Program-made: the position numbers and the translations under genes
Notes under the pieces: model-generated
Databases searched by the model: none
What the model saw: the letters and a program-made list of their open reading frames with translations, nothing else
Told to the model about the DNA's origin: nothing
Assembly: GCF_025698545.1 (NCBI RefSeq)
Contig: NC_068569.1
Coordinates: 1,240,001 to 1,304,000, forward strand
DNA: 64,000 bases
DNA from: Gossypium raimondii
Lineage: Eukaryota > Streptophyta > Magnoliopsida > Malvales > Malvaceae
Reading direction: 5' to 3'
Shown here: positions 49,744 through 63,275 of the stretch, one piece after another
Layout: every line of letters starts with the position of its first letter
How positions within the stretch are numbered: the first letter of the stretch is position 1

Positions 49744-52700
49744 ATGCAAGAAACAGAGATTCACGATTTATCAGATGACGCCGATTACGCCGCGTCTCAG
49801 CAACAAGTAAGCTAAATGAAACAATATCACATTCACATTCACATTCAACTTCATCCCTCTGTTCTCCTTTTTTATTTAATTGAATTGTTTTTATTCATTA
49901 TTCATTTTTTTTTCTCTTTTTGCGCGATTCCATCACATAATTAGTTGTTATTTTTATTAGTTTTCTTGAATTGATTTCTGGTTTTGTTGTTTTTAACTCT
50001 CTCTTTTTTGTTCGCAGGGATCGGCTAGCATGATGCGATGCGAAAGTGGAAAAAGAAGCTCGTCAAATGAACCGGAGGGAGCCGAAGTTGTTTATATGAA
50101 GGATAATGTTACAATTCATCCTACTCAGTTTGCATCTGAACGGATTAGTGGGAGATTAAAGCTAATTAAGCAAAGCTCTTCTCTTTTCATGGTAATAATC
50201 AATTAATTCTCAAGCATTTGTATTTACTCATGTCATGTATAATTTTTTAATTATAATTAGCATTGATGAATTGAACATGCCATGAAGATTGTTTAGAGCT
50301 TTGATAATGCTATTTGCCTTGCATCATTTGTTCCGGTTATTTGTATCGTCAAATAGTTATAGGATGTGTATCATTTTAGCATATTTTATCTGTGTTTTGC
50401 TGTATTTGATTGTAGACATGGATTCCATACAAAGGGCAAAGTACAAATGCAAGGTTGTCTGAGAAAGGTTTTCAGCTTTGGACTATTGATTCGAATGTCT
50501 TATGCACTTGTTAATTTTTTATAGATTATATCATTCGCTGAAAATTTTGTTGAATGGTTTTATCACACAGATATGAATCTTTATACCATTAGGGCGGTAC
50601 CATTTGCTGATGTGAGGTCTATTCGAAGACACACTCCAGCTTTTGGATGGCAGTACATAATCGTTGTTTTGTCATCTGGTAAGGAACCACAAACTATACT
50701 GTTTTTATGGCTTGTGGTATAAGAGGTCGTGATTGTTGACCTATGAAGTTCTATGTTCTATGTACATATGATGTTCAGTTGGTCTTCATGTGAGTGGACA
50801 AATATATTTTAAATACAAACTAATTTATATGTTTAAGGCCATATTTTTAGAGATATGTTTTATAAAATCTCTTAGGATATTTTGATGAAAGTATGTTGCA
50901 ATTGGAGGAGCCACTTTTTAATGTCATATGTTGTATAATTTTGCTTGTGTTGTGCATATGTAGGGAATTTCATCAAATGATAATAAAGGCGGTGTGGTTT
51001 CAATTGTACACCGATATTGTGCTCAGAACACTCTTAAAGGAAGATAGTGGATTCTACTGCACATTATGTTGTCTTTGGTTTTGGGACCTTCTGAATAGAA
51101 CCAATTAGTAGAGAAGCTGATAATTTTTTACTTTTATAGTTTTTTAATCAGTTTTTTAAGTGATAATTAGCAAAGTATTTGGAGATTTGGTTCCTATCTT
51201 CTTCTTTTTTCATTCTCTCGCTTATTTATTTCCCTCATAGAGTCTGGTGCCTTATATGAACGATGGAAAAATGAGAGGTCAAATCATTGGACAACTTTAT
51301 AACTAAACTGAACCAACCCAAAGGAGATACTGCATGCAATAACCTGGAATGGTTGATCATGTAATGAAAATATGCATAATTTGAAAATGCTAAAGCATTG
51401 TAATAGGTATCATATATCATAAATAGCTGAAGTGAAGCTTTAAGAAAACTTGTGTCTCTGTCATCTAAATTTCTTTATAAGATTGTGTAAAAATTTCTGC
51501 TTTACATCTCTATTATGTCTTAACAGTAAATCTTTTCCCTGGACATTTGGAAATTTATTGGGATTTAGGGTTGTTGGTTTGGTTTAACCATATAAAAATG
51601 TAATTTTTGTATTAATGCTTTTCTTTTTAGCATACTGGTTGCTTGGCTACTTTTACCTGAAAGTTGAAAAGACTACTAGGCACAGAAACTTCTGAGTGCT
51701 ACTGCGACATATTTGTGCTATAGTGCTATTTCATGCATGTAAATGCTCGGTAAATGTCCTGAAAAACCACTTATTAGTTGGCTAGTTGGAAATGTATAAA
51801 AATACTACTATTCATTCTACTTGCTAGTCTTTGCAATTCCTTTTGATGATTGCTAAGAGATGATGCAATGGTTTAACCCCATGGATTTATTTCCATTTTT
51901 TATTTAAAATCTTTATCTTTACATTTTGTTTCATTTCTAGTTTTATTGTCTGCTAGCCTTTACATTTATTAAAAAAAATAATTGTTTCACAGGACTTGCA
52001 TTTCCTCCCCTTTACTTTTATAATGGAGGAGTTCGAGAGTTCCTTGCTACAGTAAAACAACACGTTGTCCTTCTGAGGTTGGTTTGTGCTATAGATAATT
52101 TTGAGTTCATGATTAAGGTTTTTACAGTCCTTGCTACAGTACCTAGACCAAGAATGTAATCTTGAAATTAACCAAGTGTGGTCCGCCTTATTCTTTCTTA
52201 TTAAATCTAACGGGAACACAGAAATATATGTAAAGGAATTAGGTTACTAAGAAAAAAAAATCATATATATTGTAAAACTTGTCCTAATTTTTGTTTGTCT
52301 CACAGAATTGGTAACCGTACAAGTCATTTGGTTTTGAAGTTTGGTTGATTAAATCTTTTTATGCTTGTTTCTATGTTTTCGTACTGAACTTTCTTTTCAG
52401 TGATGACCTATAAACTAAAATCTTAGTAGATATGGTAGATTGTTGGACTCCCTATTATGGGATTTTCCTTGATTCTAGAAAATAACAATGGTTTTTGCAT
52501 TATTTGTTTCTATAGTATAAGTCTTGATTTTTCATCATGAAGAGTTTGCTACGATAGAGAATTTTTCTTTTGTCAAATGTGCCATTTTTTTGTTAAAAAA
52601 CGTGTGATTGTTAATTAATAATTACTATTTTTAATGGTAATTGTGCCATGAAGCCCTTTGCCTAAAATGAAAATTTTCTTGCATGTGTCTGGACTTTGGA

Positions 52701-55700
52701 CATAAGCTGAGAAGGGTTTTTTAAAGGGAAGAATTTTAGTGATATAAATACATATATCTTCATACTCATTTGATTCTCTCAGTTCTAAATCTTCTCAGTT
52801 CAAAAGAATTTTTTTTTGGAAACATTTAGTATTATGCTTCAATTATGGTCATACATTTGAATATTTTGGTGTTATTTCTATGTCTTTAGTGGACAATTTA
52901 ATACTAATGATTTATTGTTAGATTTCTTTGAGGTTCTTATTTTTCATCTTATTTTCAGGTCGGCAGAACATGCTAATGTATTTCTTGTGAATGACTTTCA
53001 AAACCCCCTGCAGGTTTGTGCATGCTAAGTTACCTGCTTGGCTTGTTTTCACTACAAATTTCTTTAGGTAATTGCTACATAGTTCATTAACTTTTCAGCA
53101 ACAATGTTTCCCATAGCTTTGGTCCAATATGGGAACTAAGGAATACTATAATTGGTGAATATGTTTTTTTTCTTTGTAAAGGTTAATTTTAAGTGCAGTT
53201 CTAAGTGTCATTGTGCCAACTAAAATTGTCTTATCTGCATTTTGTTGTTTTCAATTGGTGAACTAAGATTTTCTAATTGGATATACCATTTTATTTTGTT
53301 TGCATTTTGTTGATTGCTTATATACGGGTAGAGAGTTGACTTCATTTTAAACCTTCTAATTGCTCGTAACAGCGAACCTTGTCTTCCTTGGAGCTTCCCA
53401 GGGCAGTTTCCCTTTCAATTGTGCCATCAACGCCTGTTTCAGGTGGGGAGTCTGCTTCACAGGAAAATGGAGAGAGGACTGATGTTGATGTCCTTGATGG
53501 AAGTCCTAGTATTCGTCAGTTTTATCGAAGAGAAAGGCAAAAGGTTCATGATCCTGCTCGAGACATATCAATGCAACTTTTGGAGAAATTTTCTCTTGTA
53601 ACCAAGTTTGCCCGAGAAGCAACTTCACAGTTATTTTGGGAAACTCCTAGCAATGCTTTTAGTCTTTTTGAGAGGGGAAGCTCTAACCTGTCTACCATTG
53701 ATTCTAGTCAGAAACCACGTGATGATGTTCTGGAACTTCCTGTACCTGTTCCTCCAGATCCTCTTGAGGTAACTGTTTGTTCCCTTTGTCAATTATTTGC
53801 ACATCAAAATAGGTTTGGGTTTATACATTTGGATTGCACTGTCAATTAATTAAGAAGCAATGGTACTTTATCACAGTAGAAAACTGAAAACTGTAATAAA
53901 GTTTATTTTCTCATTTGTCTATTTGTATGCAACCCTATCAGTAGTTAGTATGAATGTTACTGAATGAAATTTATTGTATTGCTAGTTTGTGTTGGAAAAG
54001 TATAATTTTCTATTAGATAAGTGTGCTCTAATGTGGTGTAGTTAAGAATGATAGATGGGGTGGACCAAATATTAATATGTATGAATTTTAACTTCCATAA
54101 CCGTTGTGTATTATTGTTTCATTTTTGCAATAGATTTTACATCTCAAGTTGATATGTTTTTGTCTTTATTTTCTGGCAGTTAGACAAACTCTCGCTAGCA
54201 TGGGGAAAACCCCGACAACCTCCATTGGGATTGGAAGAGGTAAGTGACTAGATGCAGACTTTATTATTTTGTGTTCTTATCTACTTTTCTTCATTTATTT
54301 TCGACATTTTTTTCTGATTAGGCTTCTTTGGGTCATACCTTGATCACCAGTCTCTTAGTATATGAAAGGGAATGGATCAGTGATACATTTTCCTTTTTTT
54401 TCTGTGCTATAGATTCCATTTTGCATGATCTTTGAAGTTACTACATGCTTTACATGTGTTCTTTTCCATGGCATCTGATTTATTATGTGATAGCTATTAT
54501 ACTATTCTTTTTAAATTTAATTGATTTTCAGTGGGCCACCTTCTTGGATTCAGAAGGGCGAGTGGTGGATTCAAAAGCTTTAAGAAAAAGAATATTTTAT
54601 GGAGGAGTTGAACACAAATTACGAAAAGAGGTTAGTATTTATACCATGCAAGGAATTCTAAGTGGATTGATTATTCTGATTTAAAATCAATCTTAAACTT
54701 AGAGATCATACTTATGATTTAGGTCTGGGAAATATTATTGGGATATCAATCATATGAATCAACATATGCCGAGAAGGAATATCAAAGGTCTAACAGAAAG
54801 ACAGAATATGAGATTATAAAAAACCAATGGCAGGTTTGTAGTAATTTTTTTCTAGTTATTATGCAGCAATATTTCCTTGCATTAGAGTTTATCAAATTTT
54901 AGTTTCAATGATCTGTATCTTTACAAGCAATCAAAAATTTTGCCGCTCAAAAAAATGGTTCTTCTCAGTGAAAGACACATTTGAATGATCTTTATTGACA
55001 TGATACTTTTCCTTTTATTGCTTCTATGAGATGACTTGTTTGGTACTTGGAAATAGTATTTTTCTTTCTCACCTTTTGGGCTGCCTTAATGGTGCATCAC
55101 TTGTTCCTTTTGAGGGGAATGGGGTTTGGAGAAGGGGCGGAGCTTGTGTTGACTTTGTGGTTTCTTTTACAAATCTATGTGCTGGGATTGTCGGTTGCCT
55201 TTGAGGTAGGTGTGCAACATTTTACCTAATTTGCATGCCTCCAAGACGTGCATCCAAATGGAGGGCGAACCAGTAAAGTGCTTCTTATAAAGACAAACAC
55301 AGTTATCATGTAAGAGCAGCATATATGGTTTATTGGGGACTCTAAGCAAAATCATTGACTTGAAATGATCTCACCCTAGAGATGACATTTATTTTGGGGT
55401 TATTCAATGTTGGAAGCATAATGGAGAATGTAGGTATTCTAATTAAGAGTCCAAGTTATTTAGGTTTGTTTGTAATATTTGTAATTATCTAGGTTGTTTT
55501 AGATATTTTAGGTAATTTTGGTCATTTATTGTCAATTATCTTTTTACTTATCTTCTTATATTAGGGCTTTAGGGTTATAATTGGTACTTTACGTTTTTTA
55601 GGGTTTATTGATATTTTCTGGAAATTGAGTTGTGAATTTCTTGTTCTATGTCATGTACTCTGTTAATTATATTTCGTTTTCTGGATTACATGGACTAATA

Positions 55701-58168
55701 ATGGAAAGCCCAAAAAGACAGTTATTGATACTTAGTTTTAAGTTGTTATGAGTATGGTAAAGTAAAATCTGTGTCATTGTGACGGATGCTTGAATAAGAA
55801 ATATTGTACTAGGAAAAAAATCTAGAGCGAACATTTTTGGCTGTTATTTTATCTTTATCAACATTCTCTTCATTACAAAATGGGGGCAACTAGATGCTGT
55901 AAGTTAGCAAATTTCATTTTTAGGTTTATTCTAGATGTTATATAAATTCTTAAAGGTATAACTGCTTCAGCTTGCAATGCTCTAGTGACAAAAATACCTA
56001 TTTGTGTTATAAGCTCAACATTATTCCAAATTCCTGATGTTTGGTTAGAATAATTTGTAGTTTATTTGATGGGACTTAGCAAGGTTCATGCAGTGAGTGT
56101 TCGGTTAAATAATGTTCTTACACCTGTTGAAACCATTGCCACACCGTTTTATCTGTTAGTTATCTCCTCATTTTGGAAAAACTTTCTTTTCACACGAAGC
56201 TCAGTACGAGTTTGGTGAATATTTTGGCAGAGTATCTCTCCTGAACAGGAAAAAAGATTTACTAAATTCAGGGAGAGGAAAGGCCTTATAGAGAAAGATG
56301 TGGTATGTAAGATTCACATGTTTGACTTCAGAGTTTTATATATTTTTTCTTTTGAAAAGTGTATTAGTGCAATTCTAACATTTTTAAGTTCAATGCATCC
56401 ACTTTGTCTTTTTTAAGGTGAGGACGGACAGGTCGATCTCTTTTTATGGTGGGGATGGCAATGCAAATTTGAGTTTTTTACATAATGTTTTGTTAACGTA
56501 CTCTTTCTATAACTTCGATCTTGGTTACTGTCAGGTGATTACTCCGGATATTCTTTACTTTTCTTTTTGTTGGTTGTCATTAATAAGTTGATTGCATTCA
56601 CAGTATGCTACGGTTTTTATGTTGGTTATTTTATTTGATTCAATGAAAAATCTTTGTGTTATTAAATGCAACAAGAATAGTGGTTTAAATTGGATATTTG
56701 TGTTATTGGTTGAAAAAAGTGGACATGTATCTAAGTGGGTATCATTATCTAAAACTTTATTCAAAGTTTTTAAGGATAATTGAACATCTATGGTATAATT
56801 TTTTTTATATACGAGCATAATTTAATTGTAAAATGTTGTTTTAGGCTTTTTCTATTATTCTTGCAGGGTATGAGCGATCTGCTATCCCCGATTTTATTTG
56901 TAATGGAGGATGAATCAGAATCATTTTGGTGTTTCGTGGCATTGATGGAACGCCTTGGTCCCAATTTTAATCGTGACCAAAATGGCATGCACTCTCAACT
57001 TTTTGCATTATCTAAGGTTCTGTTTCCTCTCTCTCTCTCACAAAGTATTTGGGTCATTATGTTATTTGCTAAAATGGTACTAAAATATCTTTTACTCGAA
57101 AGATTTCTCAAAAAGAACATTTTCTTTGAGAAGCATGTATCTAACCTAGTAATGATACCATAAAAACAGAATGTAAACTAACTTTGCAGGGAAAAAGAGT
57201 GTCGGTCCTAGGATTACTACTTGGCTTCCAACTGTTACAATTTTTAAAAAAGTACAAGAGGAAGGATTGGCCCCTGGATCAATACCAGTACCAATCCTTC
57301 TGGATGGATTGGTATTGCAAAAAACAATTTTCAAACATCCCACAGCTTCTTCCTTTTTTCCCCAATCAACTCCAAACAGTTGTAAATCATTCCCTAGTTA
57401 TAAATGGGTGCCTCTGACACTTGTATATATTTTTCATATTGTTTTAAGATTAATTTTCATATCATTCATGCTTATCTTATTATTCTACCTATGTTTAGCC
57501 TCTCTTTGTTGAGTTTAGATCTTGTAAACACCTGACCTTTTAAAGTTTCTCTTTTATCCACTCTCATATTCTCACTATTTTAAGCATGTTGTTTAAATGT
57601 CTCAGTATCGTTATTTTGAACTTTACCTCTATTTTTGCAGCTGGTGGAGTTGTTAGATGCCCCATTGCATAACTATTTCAAGCAGAAGGACTGCTTGAAT
57701 TATTTCATCTGTTTCCGCTGGATTCTATTACAATTCAAAAGGTAAGACTCTTAATTCATATGTTGCAAATGCTTGATGTGACGTATTATAGTTTTAATCT
57801 CTTTCCAATTTTGTGATGATCTCAACATATTTATCAGGGAACTCGAATATGATCAAACAATGCGATTATGGGAAGTATTGTGGACACATCATTTGTCTGA
57901 ACACCTTCATCTGTACGTATGCGTAGCTCTCTTGAAGCGCTATCGTGGGAAGATTATAGGAGAGCAAATGGAATTTGACACCCTCTTAAAGTTCATCAAT
58001 GAACTGAGTGGTCATATTGACATTGATGTAACCCTCAGAGATGCAGAGGCTTTATGTTTATGTGCTGGTGAAAATGGCTCTGCTTGTATCCCACCTGGAA
58101 CTCCACCTTCATTGCCTCGTGAAGATGGTTTTTTATTCAATTCTGAGCTAGATGATACAGTATTATAA
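49744..58168 (+). CDS. TBC1D15-type Rab GTPase-activating protein
   Basis: Fifteen coding exons: 49744-49806, 50018-50191, 50416-50467, 50571-50678, 51993-52077, 52959-53013, 53373-53768, 54180-54239, 54532-54630, 54723-54833, 56231-56302, 56418-56534, 56867-57016, 57641-57741 and 57838-58168. They total 1974 nt and encode 657 aa. Residues about 45-195 resemble the N-terminal region of TBC1D15 proteins (VYMKDNVTIHPTQ, then RSIRRHTPAFGWQYIIVVLS). The TBC domain covers about 350-610, with the arginine finger in the IxxDxxR motif (I421-E-K-D-V-V-R427) and the glutamine finger in YxQ (Y462-C-Q464). Both catalytic residues are present, so GAP activity towards a Rab GTPase is expected, acting on membrane trafficking. 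The substrate is not known. The closest Arabidopsis relative from memory is At5g52580. The start is the first ATG of the long frame. Confidence 0.94.
57190..57510 (+). other. Unexplained open stretch in TBC gene intron 13
   Basis: A plus-strand frame stays open for about 105 codons inside the intron between 57016 and 57641. It reads like protein in part (VQEEGLAPGSIPVPILLDG). The opposite strand is also partly open over 57146-57343 (RIGTGIDPGANPSSCTFLKI). A 9-bp inverted repeat, AAGGATTGG with CCAATCCTT, lies near 57261-57299. It is not needed for the TBC protein, which splices around it. It could be a captured coding fragment or chance. I do not recognise it. Confidence 0.25.
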
Positions 58169-59979
58169 ATGTTTATCCCCAACAAGCTTACATGAAATGC
58201 AATTAACCGTTTTTCTCTTTTACAAAACAATGAACCTCAATAGATGAGGAAATGATAGCAGTATGTTTTCTTGACCCTTAAACGGCAACATGCCATGCAT
58301 GAATTAGTTTCTATTTTCGCAAATAGATTATTTGGTGGATTTGTATTGCCGTTTCTTCACTTTTATTGAAGACCAAGAAGGTTCTATGTACTTTTAAATT
58401 TAGTTCTTACACTTATTTTTTGGAATCTAGTCTTTTTACTTTTCAGATTTTAAAATTCAACTCCAACTATTAATACAATTAAGATTATTTTGTTAACTTT
58501 AAGTGTCATTTTTAGTTACATTGTTACTGATTATTATTATTATTTAAAATGTCACATCAATAAATTTAACAAAAATATTATCGATGTTAATAACGAACTT
58601 GAATTTTGAAATATGAAAAATAAAATTATATTTTAACTTTGTAAACAGTCAGAGACTTGTGACATATTTTAATAGATTATTGCATATTATTTAGATAATT
58701 AATTTTCAGATTCCCCACATATAAGCAAATATCGAGGGTTGAAATAACGTTGATTATATTATTTAATTTAAAACATTGAATATTGTAGATTGTTAATAAT
58801 TAATCAAATAAGTACCTAGTTATTTTAATATAAAACTAGAAGTTTTAAATTTAAATATTGAGGTAAGTTTTGACATTATTGTTTTGTTATCTTATGATTG
58901 CTATTATTTATTATTATTAACGGTGTGATGGGTGGCATCCTAAAATCATTTATTTAGACTTAAAATTTTAATTCAAAATTTACATCTAGTCCCTATATAA
59001 TTTTTTCTTTTTAAATAATTTAATTATTTTTCTTTTCTTTTAACTTTCCTTTATTTTTTTTAAATTTTCAGTCTCTTCTTTCTCTCTAGCTTTTTTCTTT
59101 TAAATAATCATTTCATTACATTCCTCCCAAGCAAAGCAAAGAAAACTGCTCAAAAGAGAAAAAGGAAAAGGAAAAGTTAGAAGAAAATAAAAGAAAATGA
59201 ATTAAATTGCTCAAAAGAAAAATACAGGGACTATATATACATTTTGTCTAAAATCTTCATTTGAAATGATGATATTAATGTACTATATCAGCTTATCGTC
59301 ACACCAACAGCTCATTGACCATAACACAACAAATTAATAATGTAAGTCGTTATAAAATAAATTTTAGAAGTTTGATGATCAAAATATAAATTTAAGCAAA
59401 CAGAAGTTACTAAAGATATAATTTACCCAAAACTTGTTGGTACAGACAAGTCATTTATTTATTTATTTTTAAATGAAGACAAGTCATTTATTTTTTGTTG
59501 AATCTAATTCAATGTTTTAAAACAATGGTGGAAACCAATGAAGGGATCGGCAATCAAACTTCAACGCAATTTAATTTGTTGGGACATATAAGAATGTGAT
59601 GTTCCAAAAACATTTGTACAAAAATTAGTGTAGTTTGAAAATGGCATGCTTCCGAAATGGGTGGATCCCCTATTATCTACCTTGATTATCGCATTTTACC
59701 TGTAGAAGGTTCGTTGTTAATGACAACATTCACATGAGACGATGGCCAACAATTTAATGTTTTGGTCCACTCTTTTGCCCTGTGAATGTTTGATTTAGTA
59801 ATCATATAAGAAAAAGACAAAACAAAACAACAACTGTATGAATGGGAAAATGGAGGTATACTATGCAGGCGTTGTTCTTCCTAAATTACTAGAAGCAACA
59901 ATAAAGCATTTAGCTGTTATAACAATTGCCATTTGTCTTTGTTTGGCCAAAAGTGGGGTATTCTTTCCCCCTCATGTAC
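58169..59979. other. Gene-free region downstream of the TBC gene
   Basis: 3' untranslated region followed by AT-rich spacer. 'ttttttggaatctagtc'-type dispersed repeat phrases occur at 58380-58640. No gene was recognised. Confidence 0.4.
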
Positions 59980-60098
59980 TGTTAAAAGAGTAAATTAGTA
60001 GAGAATAAAATCAGCTTGTTGCTGACCTTTTAGCTAAATCGGTTGTGAAAGGAGAATCAAACTTGATACTGGAGCCTCTTTGTAATAATAAAAAAAAG
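59980..60098 (+). mobile_element. Short LINE 3' tail (RNase H remnant)
   Basis: One frame reads ISRE-stop-NQLVADLLAKSVVKGE and ends in an A-run at 60089-60096. The REaNqvADlLAK signature is that of the RNase H domain at the 3' end of plant LINEs. The copy is very short and has in-frame stops. The left boundary is unclear and no target duplication was seen. Confidence 0.55.
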
Positions 60099-63062
60099 GC
60101 AAACTATACCTCGTAATCATTCAATTATTGATAAGTTTTTGTTTTAGTCACTTGATTATAGAAAATAACTATTTAATTAACAACGATTCATGCGGAGATT
60201 GGTTTGTATATGAATAGGTTTTTCCAATATTCGAAAGTATTAAAGAAGAAAAATTGATGCTAATAGACCGACCCAACAAGATATGGTTGGTTGGAAAACG
60301 ACCCAAAGCGTTAAATACTTGAAAAGATGTGTAATTCATAATTGAATTTGGGTCCCAAAATTCTCCCTTGAAAACTTTTTTTATCAACCTGTAAGTAAAA
60401 TATTCTAGGCCTTTTGGTTGGAATTTTGTCCAAGGCTTTATTTTTAGAAAAGGACGGATGCCAAAAGGGACAAGAAGACACTACATTTAATTTGATTTAA
60501 AGCACTTCTGCCTTTTTTTTCTTCCTACGTTTCAAACATTATATGGTAATTGGTATATTATTTATTTATTTTATAATATCCAAAATTATAAGTCTGTCAA
60601 TCCCACATTCGAATAAAAAGAAAGCATACATTTTTTTCATATGAGTCTGGGGATGAGAGTCAGTGAGAAGTGGGCAGGCCAAGTTCCCATCTCAAATATG
60701 CTTTTCCACTTGTAATTACAGAATCTTAGCAAAATCCAAACCGACAAATCATGTCCCCATCCCTCTTTTTGAACTCTACATTTTCATCTTACCCTAACCA
60801 TATACTTTTGTTTTTAAATTTACTGATTGTTAAAAAAGATTAGACTCACTTTCAGACAAATATTGAAAGTATTGTTGGTCCAAAGTTGATGAATTCTTCA
60901 ACTGTAGTTGGTATTATGTTTGGAATGTTTATGCTAATTTTATTCTCGAATTTTATTTCTAAACTCCATGGAGAGCATTGAAGGATTCACGGAATGGGAG
61001 CCCTTCGCCCATTAAGAAAATGTGTAAGCATTTGCTCTTTATGAGATCTAAACACCTCGAGGTTTTTCATAGAGTCAGGAAACAAAACTTAAGATAAAAT
61101 CGATTATAGACATTCTAAGCACAATACTGATTACCGCTGAAGGGTTCATCAACTCACAACAAACGATACTTTAAAAAATTTTCCTAGAATGAGTTTGACT
61201 TCCCTCGATTCTAGTTAAAAAAAGACTATTGGATTAATAAAGCTTTCAAAAGTAATTATTAAATTATTGAAAGAAATAAATATTTTTTAATAAATATTTA
61301 AAAAGATCTAATAACCCAAAAAGAGGGGACCTCTAATGAAAATAGCCTAACAAAAAACACGACTCATTCGCTCCACAAAGTGCACTTTGAGTGAGTGAGT
61401 GGTAGACAAATTCATCTAATAATTTTATTCACCATTCAATTTGCCCCCTCCAACACCCCCATTAAATTGGACTCACTTCCCACATCGATTTGCGCATGCG
61501 CATAAGACTCAATTGACTAAACAAAGCAGTAGTACCCCCCAGACAATACGTGAAAAATGCCCTACCACTCTCACTCCAACCAAATCTACACAAAATTTCG
61601 GTCCACATTTGCCTCCCTACTAATTAACTCATTCTAAAGTTTTGGACCACTGCACCGCCGTGTGTGGGTTGCGCCACCTTGACCCTCTGTTTTACGGGCT
61701 TTTTGCCCTCTGCTTCCCATCACGTGAATCCCGCTTGGCAACTTAACTTTGTTGGAACTAGTTCTGTTTAGCATAAAACCAAAAAAGTGAGACAAAAACC
61801 TTGGTTTAAAAAAAAAACAGACAGAGTCAATCAAAAATTGTGGAAATCAAGTAGTGAATTATGTTTTATAATTCAGCACCAAAACATAACACAAACAAAA
61901 TGGTGCATAGGGAATATGTGTTTTGTTTAAACATGACAAACTTATCTTTTTGGGAAAACACCATTTTTTGCTGTGGGTTGCATTCTCCACAATGTTTTTC
62001 TTCCTCTCTCTCTTCCATATTCCCATACTAAAATAATAGCCATTAAGAAAAAGTTATTTTCTTGACAGCAAAAGTTGTAGTCTGCCCCAACATTAACTCT
62101 TTTTTAAAGAGTTTCTTTGATCTTAAGTGCAGATAATCATAAAAAAAAAAACACTTATTTTATAATATAAATCTATGAAAAAATATTTTATAATATAAAT
62201 ATTCTTCAAAACTATAATCCGAACTATTTATAAAAGTTAAGTTTAAATTTTGTTATTTGTTTTGTACTATGATACTTAATTTTTATATTTTTGAATTTTG
62301 AATTTTTACGCATGATCAAACAATAGTTTTAAATTATGTTTTCTTAAAAATTAATGCAATAAATACATTATTACATGTTAGCTTGTTATCTTTACATTAT
62401 TAATAAAAAATCAGTTAAAGGATTTAGCAATTATTATTTGTTATCAAAATTAAAATTTTAAAATTTAAGGACTAAAAAAGACATAAGTGAAAAATTTGAT
62501 GCATAATACAAAATTAATAACAGAGTAAGAATTATAAATTTAAAGAATAAAATAAAATATAGAAGAAGTAATAGTAAAATTGGGCAAAGGTTGAAATGTT
62601 TAAATTGATGGAACAGTAAGAGAGAGAAAAAAAGAGAGATTAATTTGTTTGTAGGACAAAAGAGATTAGAAAAACGAAAGATGCAAAGAGATGGAGCGGG
62701 TCGGAGTTGGGGACTTGGGCACCAGAGGGTTTCAGTTTGACTATCAAATCAAATCATATCTACAACCCTAAACAGGAAGGAACGTCTGCTTTGCTTTCAT
62801 TCTCAATGGGACCCTATTCCTTTCCTAAATCCTACATTGCATTTATATCCTAATGCACAGAAATTAATATTAGGAAAGATACTTAAAACAATGGTAAATT
62901 AACAAAAGGAGCAGAAGGGGGGCAATTAGGTCGGCTAAAAGTGAAGCAAAGCTTGGACCCACTTCACCAAATGTTACCTACTTCACCAAAGCATATTTAT
63001 CATGAACTTTAAAATCTAGAATATGTATGTTTAACATCTTTAAATTCAAAATAGCACCCTTT
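60099..63062. other. Gene-free region upstream of the Aux/IAA gene
   Basis: No gene was seen. A GC-richer block at 61440-61740 contains a palindromic TGCGCATGCGCA and short unsupported frames on both strands. GA-rich tracts lie near 62615-62640. This could include distal regulatory sequence of the Aux/IAA gene, but no auxin-response element cluster was noticed. Confidence 0.4.
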
Positions 63063-63073
63063 TATAATATAAA
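63063..63073 (+). promoter_or_regulatory. Possible TATA box of the Aux/IAA gene
   Basis: TATAATATAAA at 63063-63073 lies about 200 bp before the Aux/IAA start codon and would give a leader of roughly 170 nt. It is one of several AT-rich candidates, so this is tentative. Confidence 0.35.
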
Positions 63074-63275
63074 GCTGGCCACATCATTTATTTTTTATTT
63101 AATGCGAATTTATAAATTTAAGCATCACAATCACGTCATATCAACAAAATTATTAACATCTATAAATCCTATATGTGGAGTGATTCACCATATATTAAAT
63201 TATGCAAACTTTGGTTTTGGTTTTGGTACCAAAGAAACCAAATTTGGGTTTTCAGTTGTTATTGACGTGCAGTGC

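Noticed and set aside
55380-55760. Segment in a TBC intron starting TGTTGGAAG and resembling a short LTR
   Set aside because: No matching CA end, second LTR or target duplication could be found.
61477-61487. TTCCCACATCG, close to the plant snRNA upstream element RTCCCACATCG
   Set aside because: The first base does not fit, no TATA box follows at the 23-34 bp spacing required, and no snRNA-like sequence was recognised downstream.
63027-63275. In-frame upstream start that would extend the Aux/IAA protein by 83 residues
   Set aside because: The extension has no family resemblance and would bury the N-terminal EAR motif. The region has leader and promoter composition.
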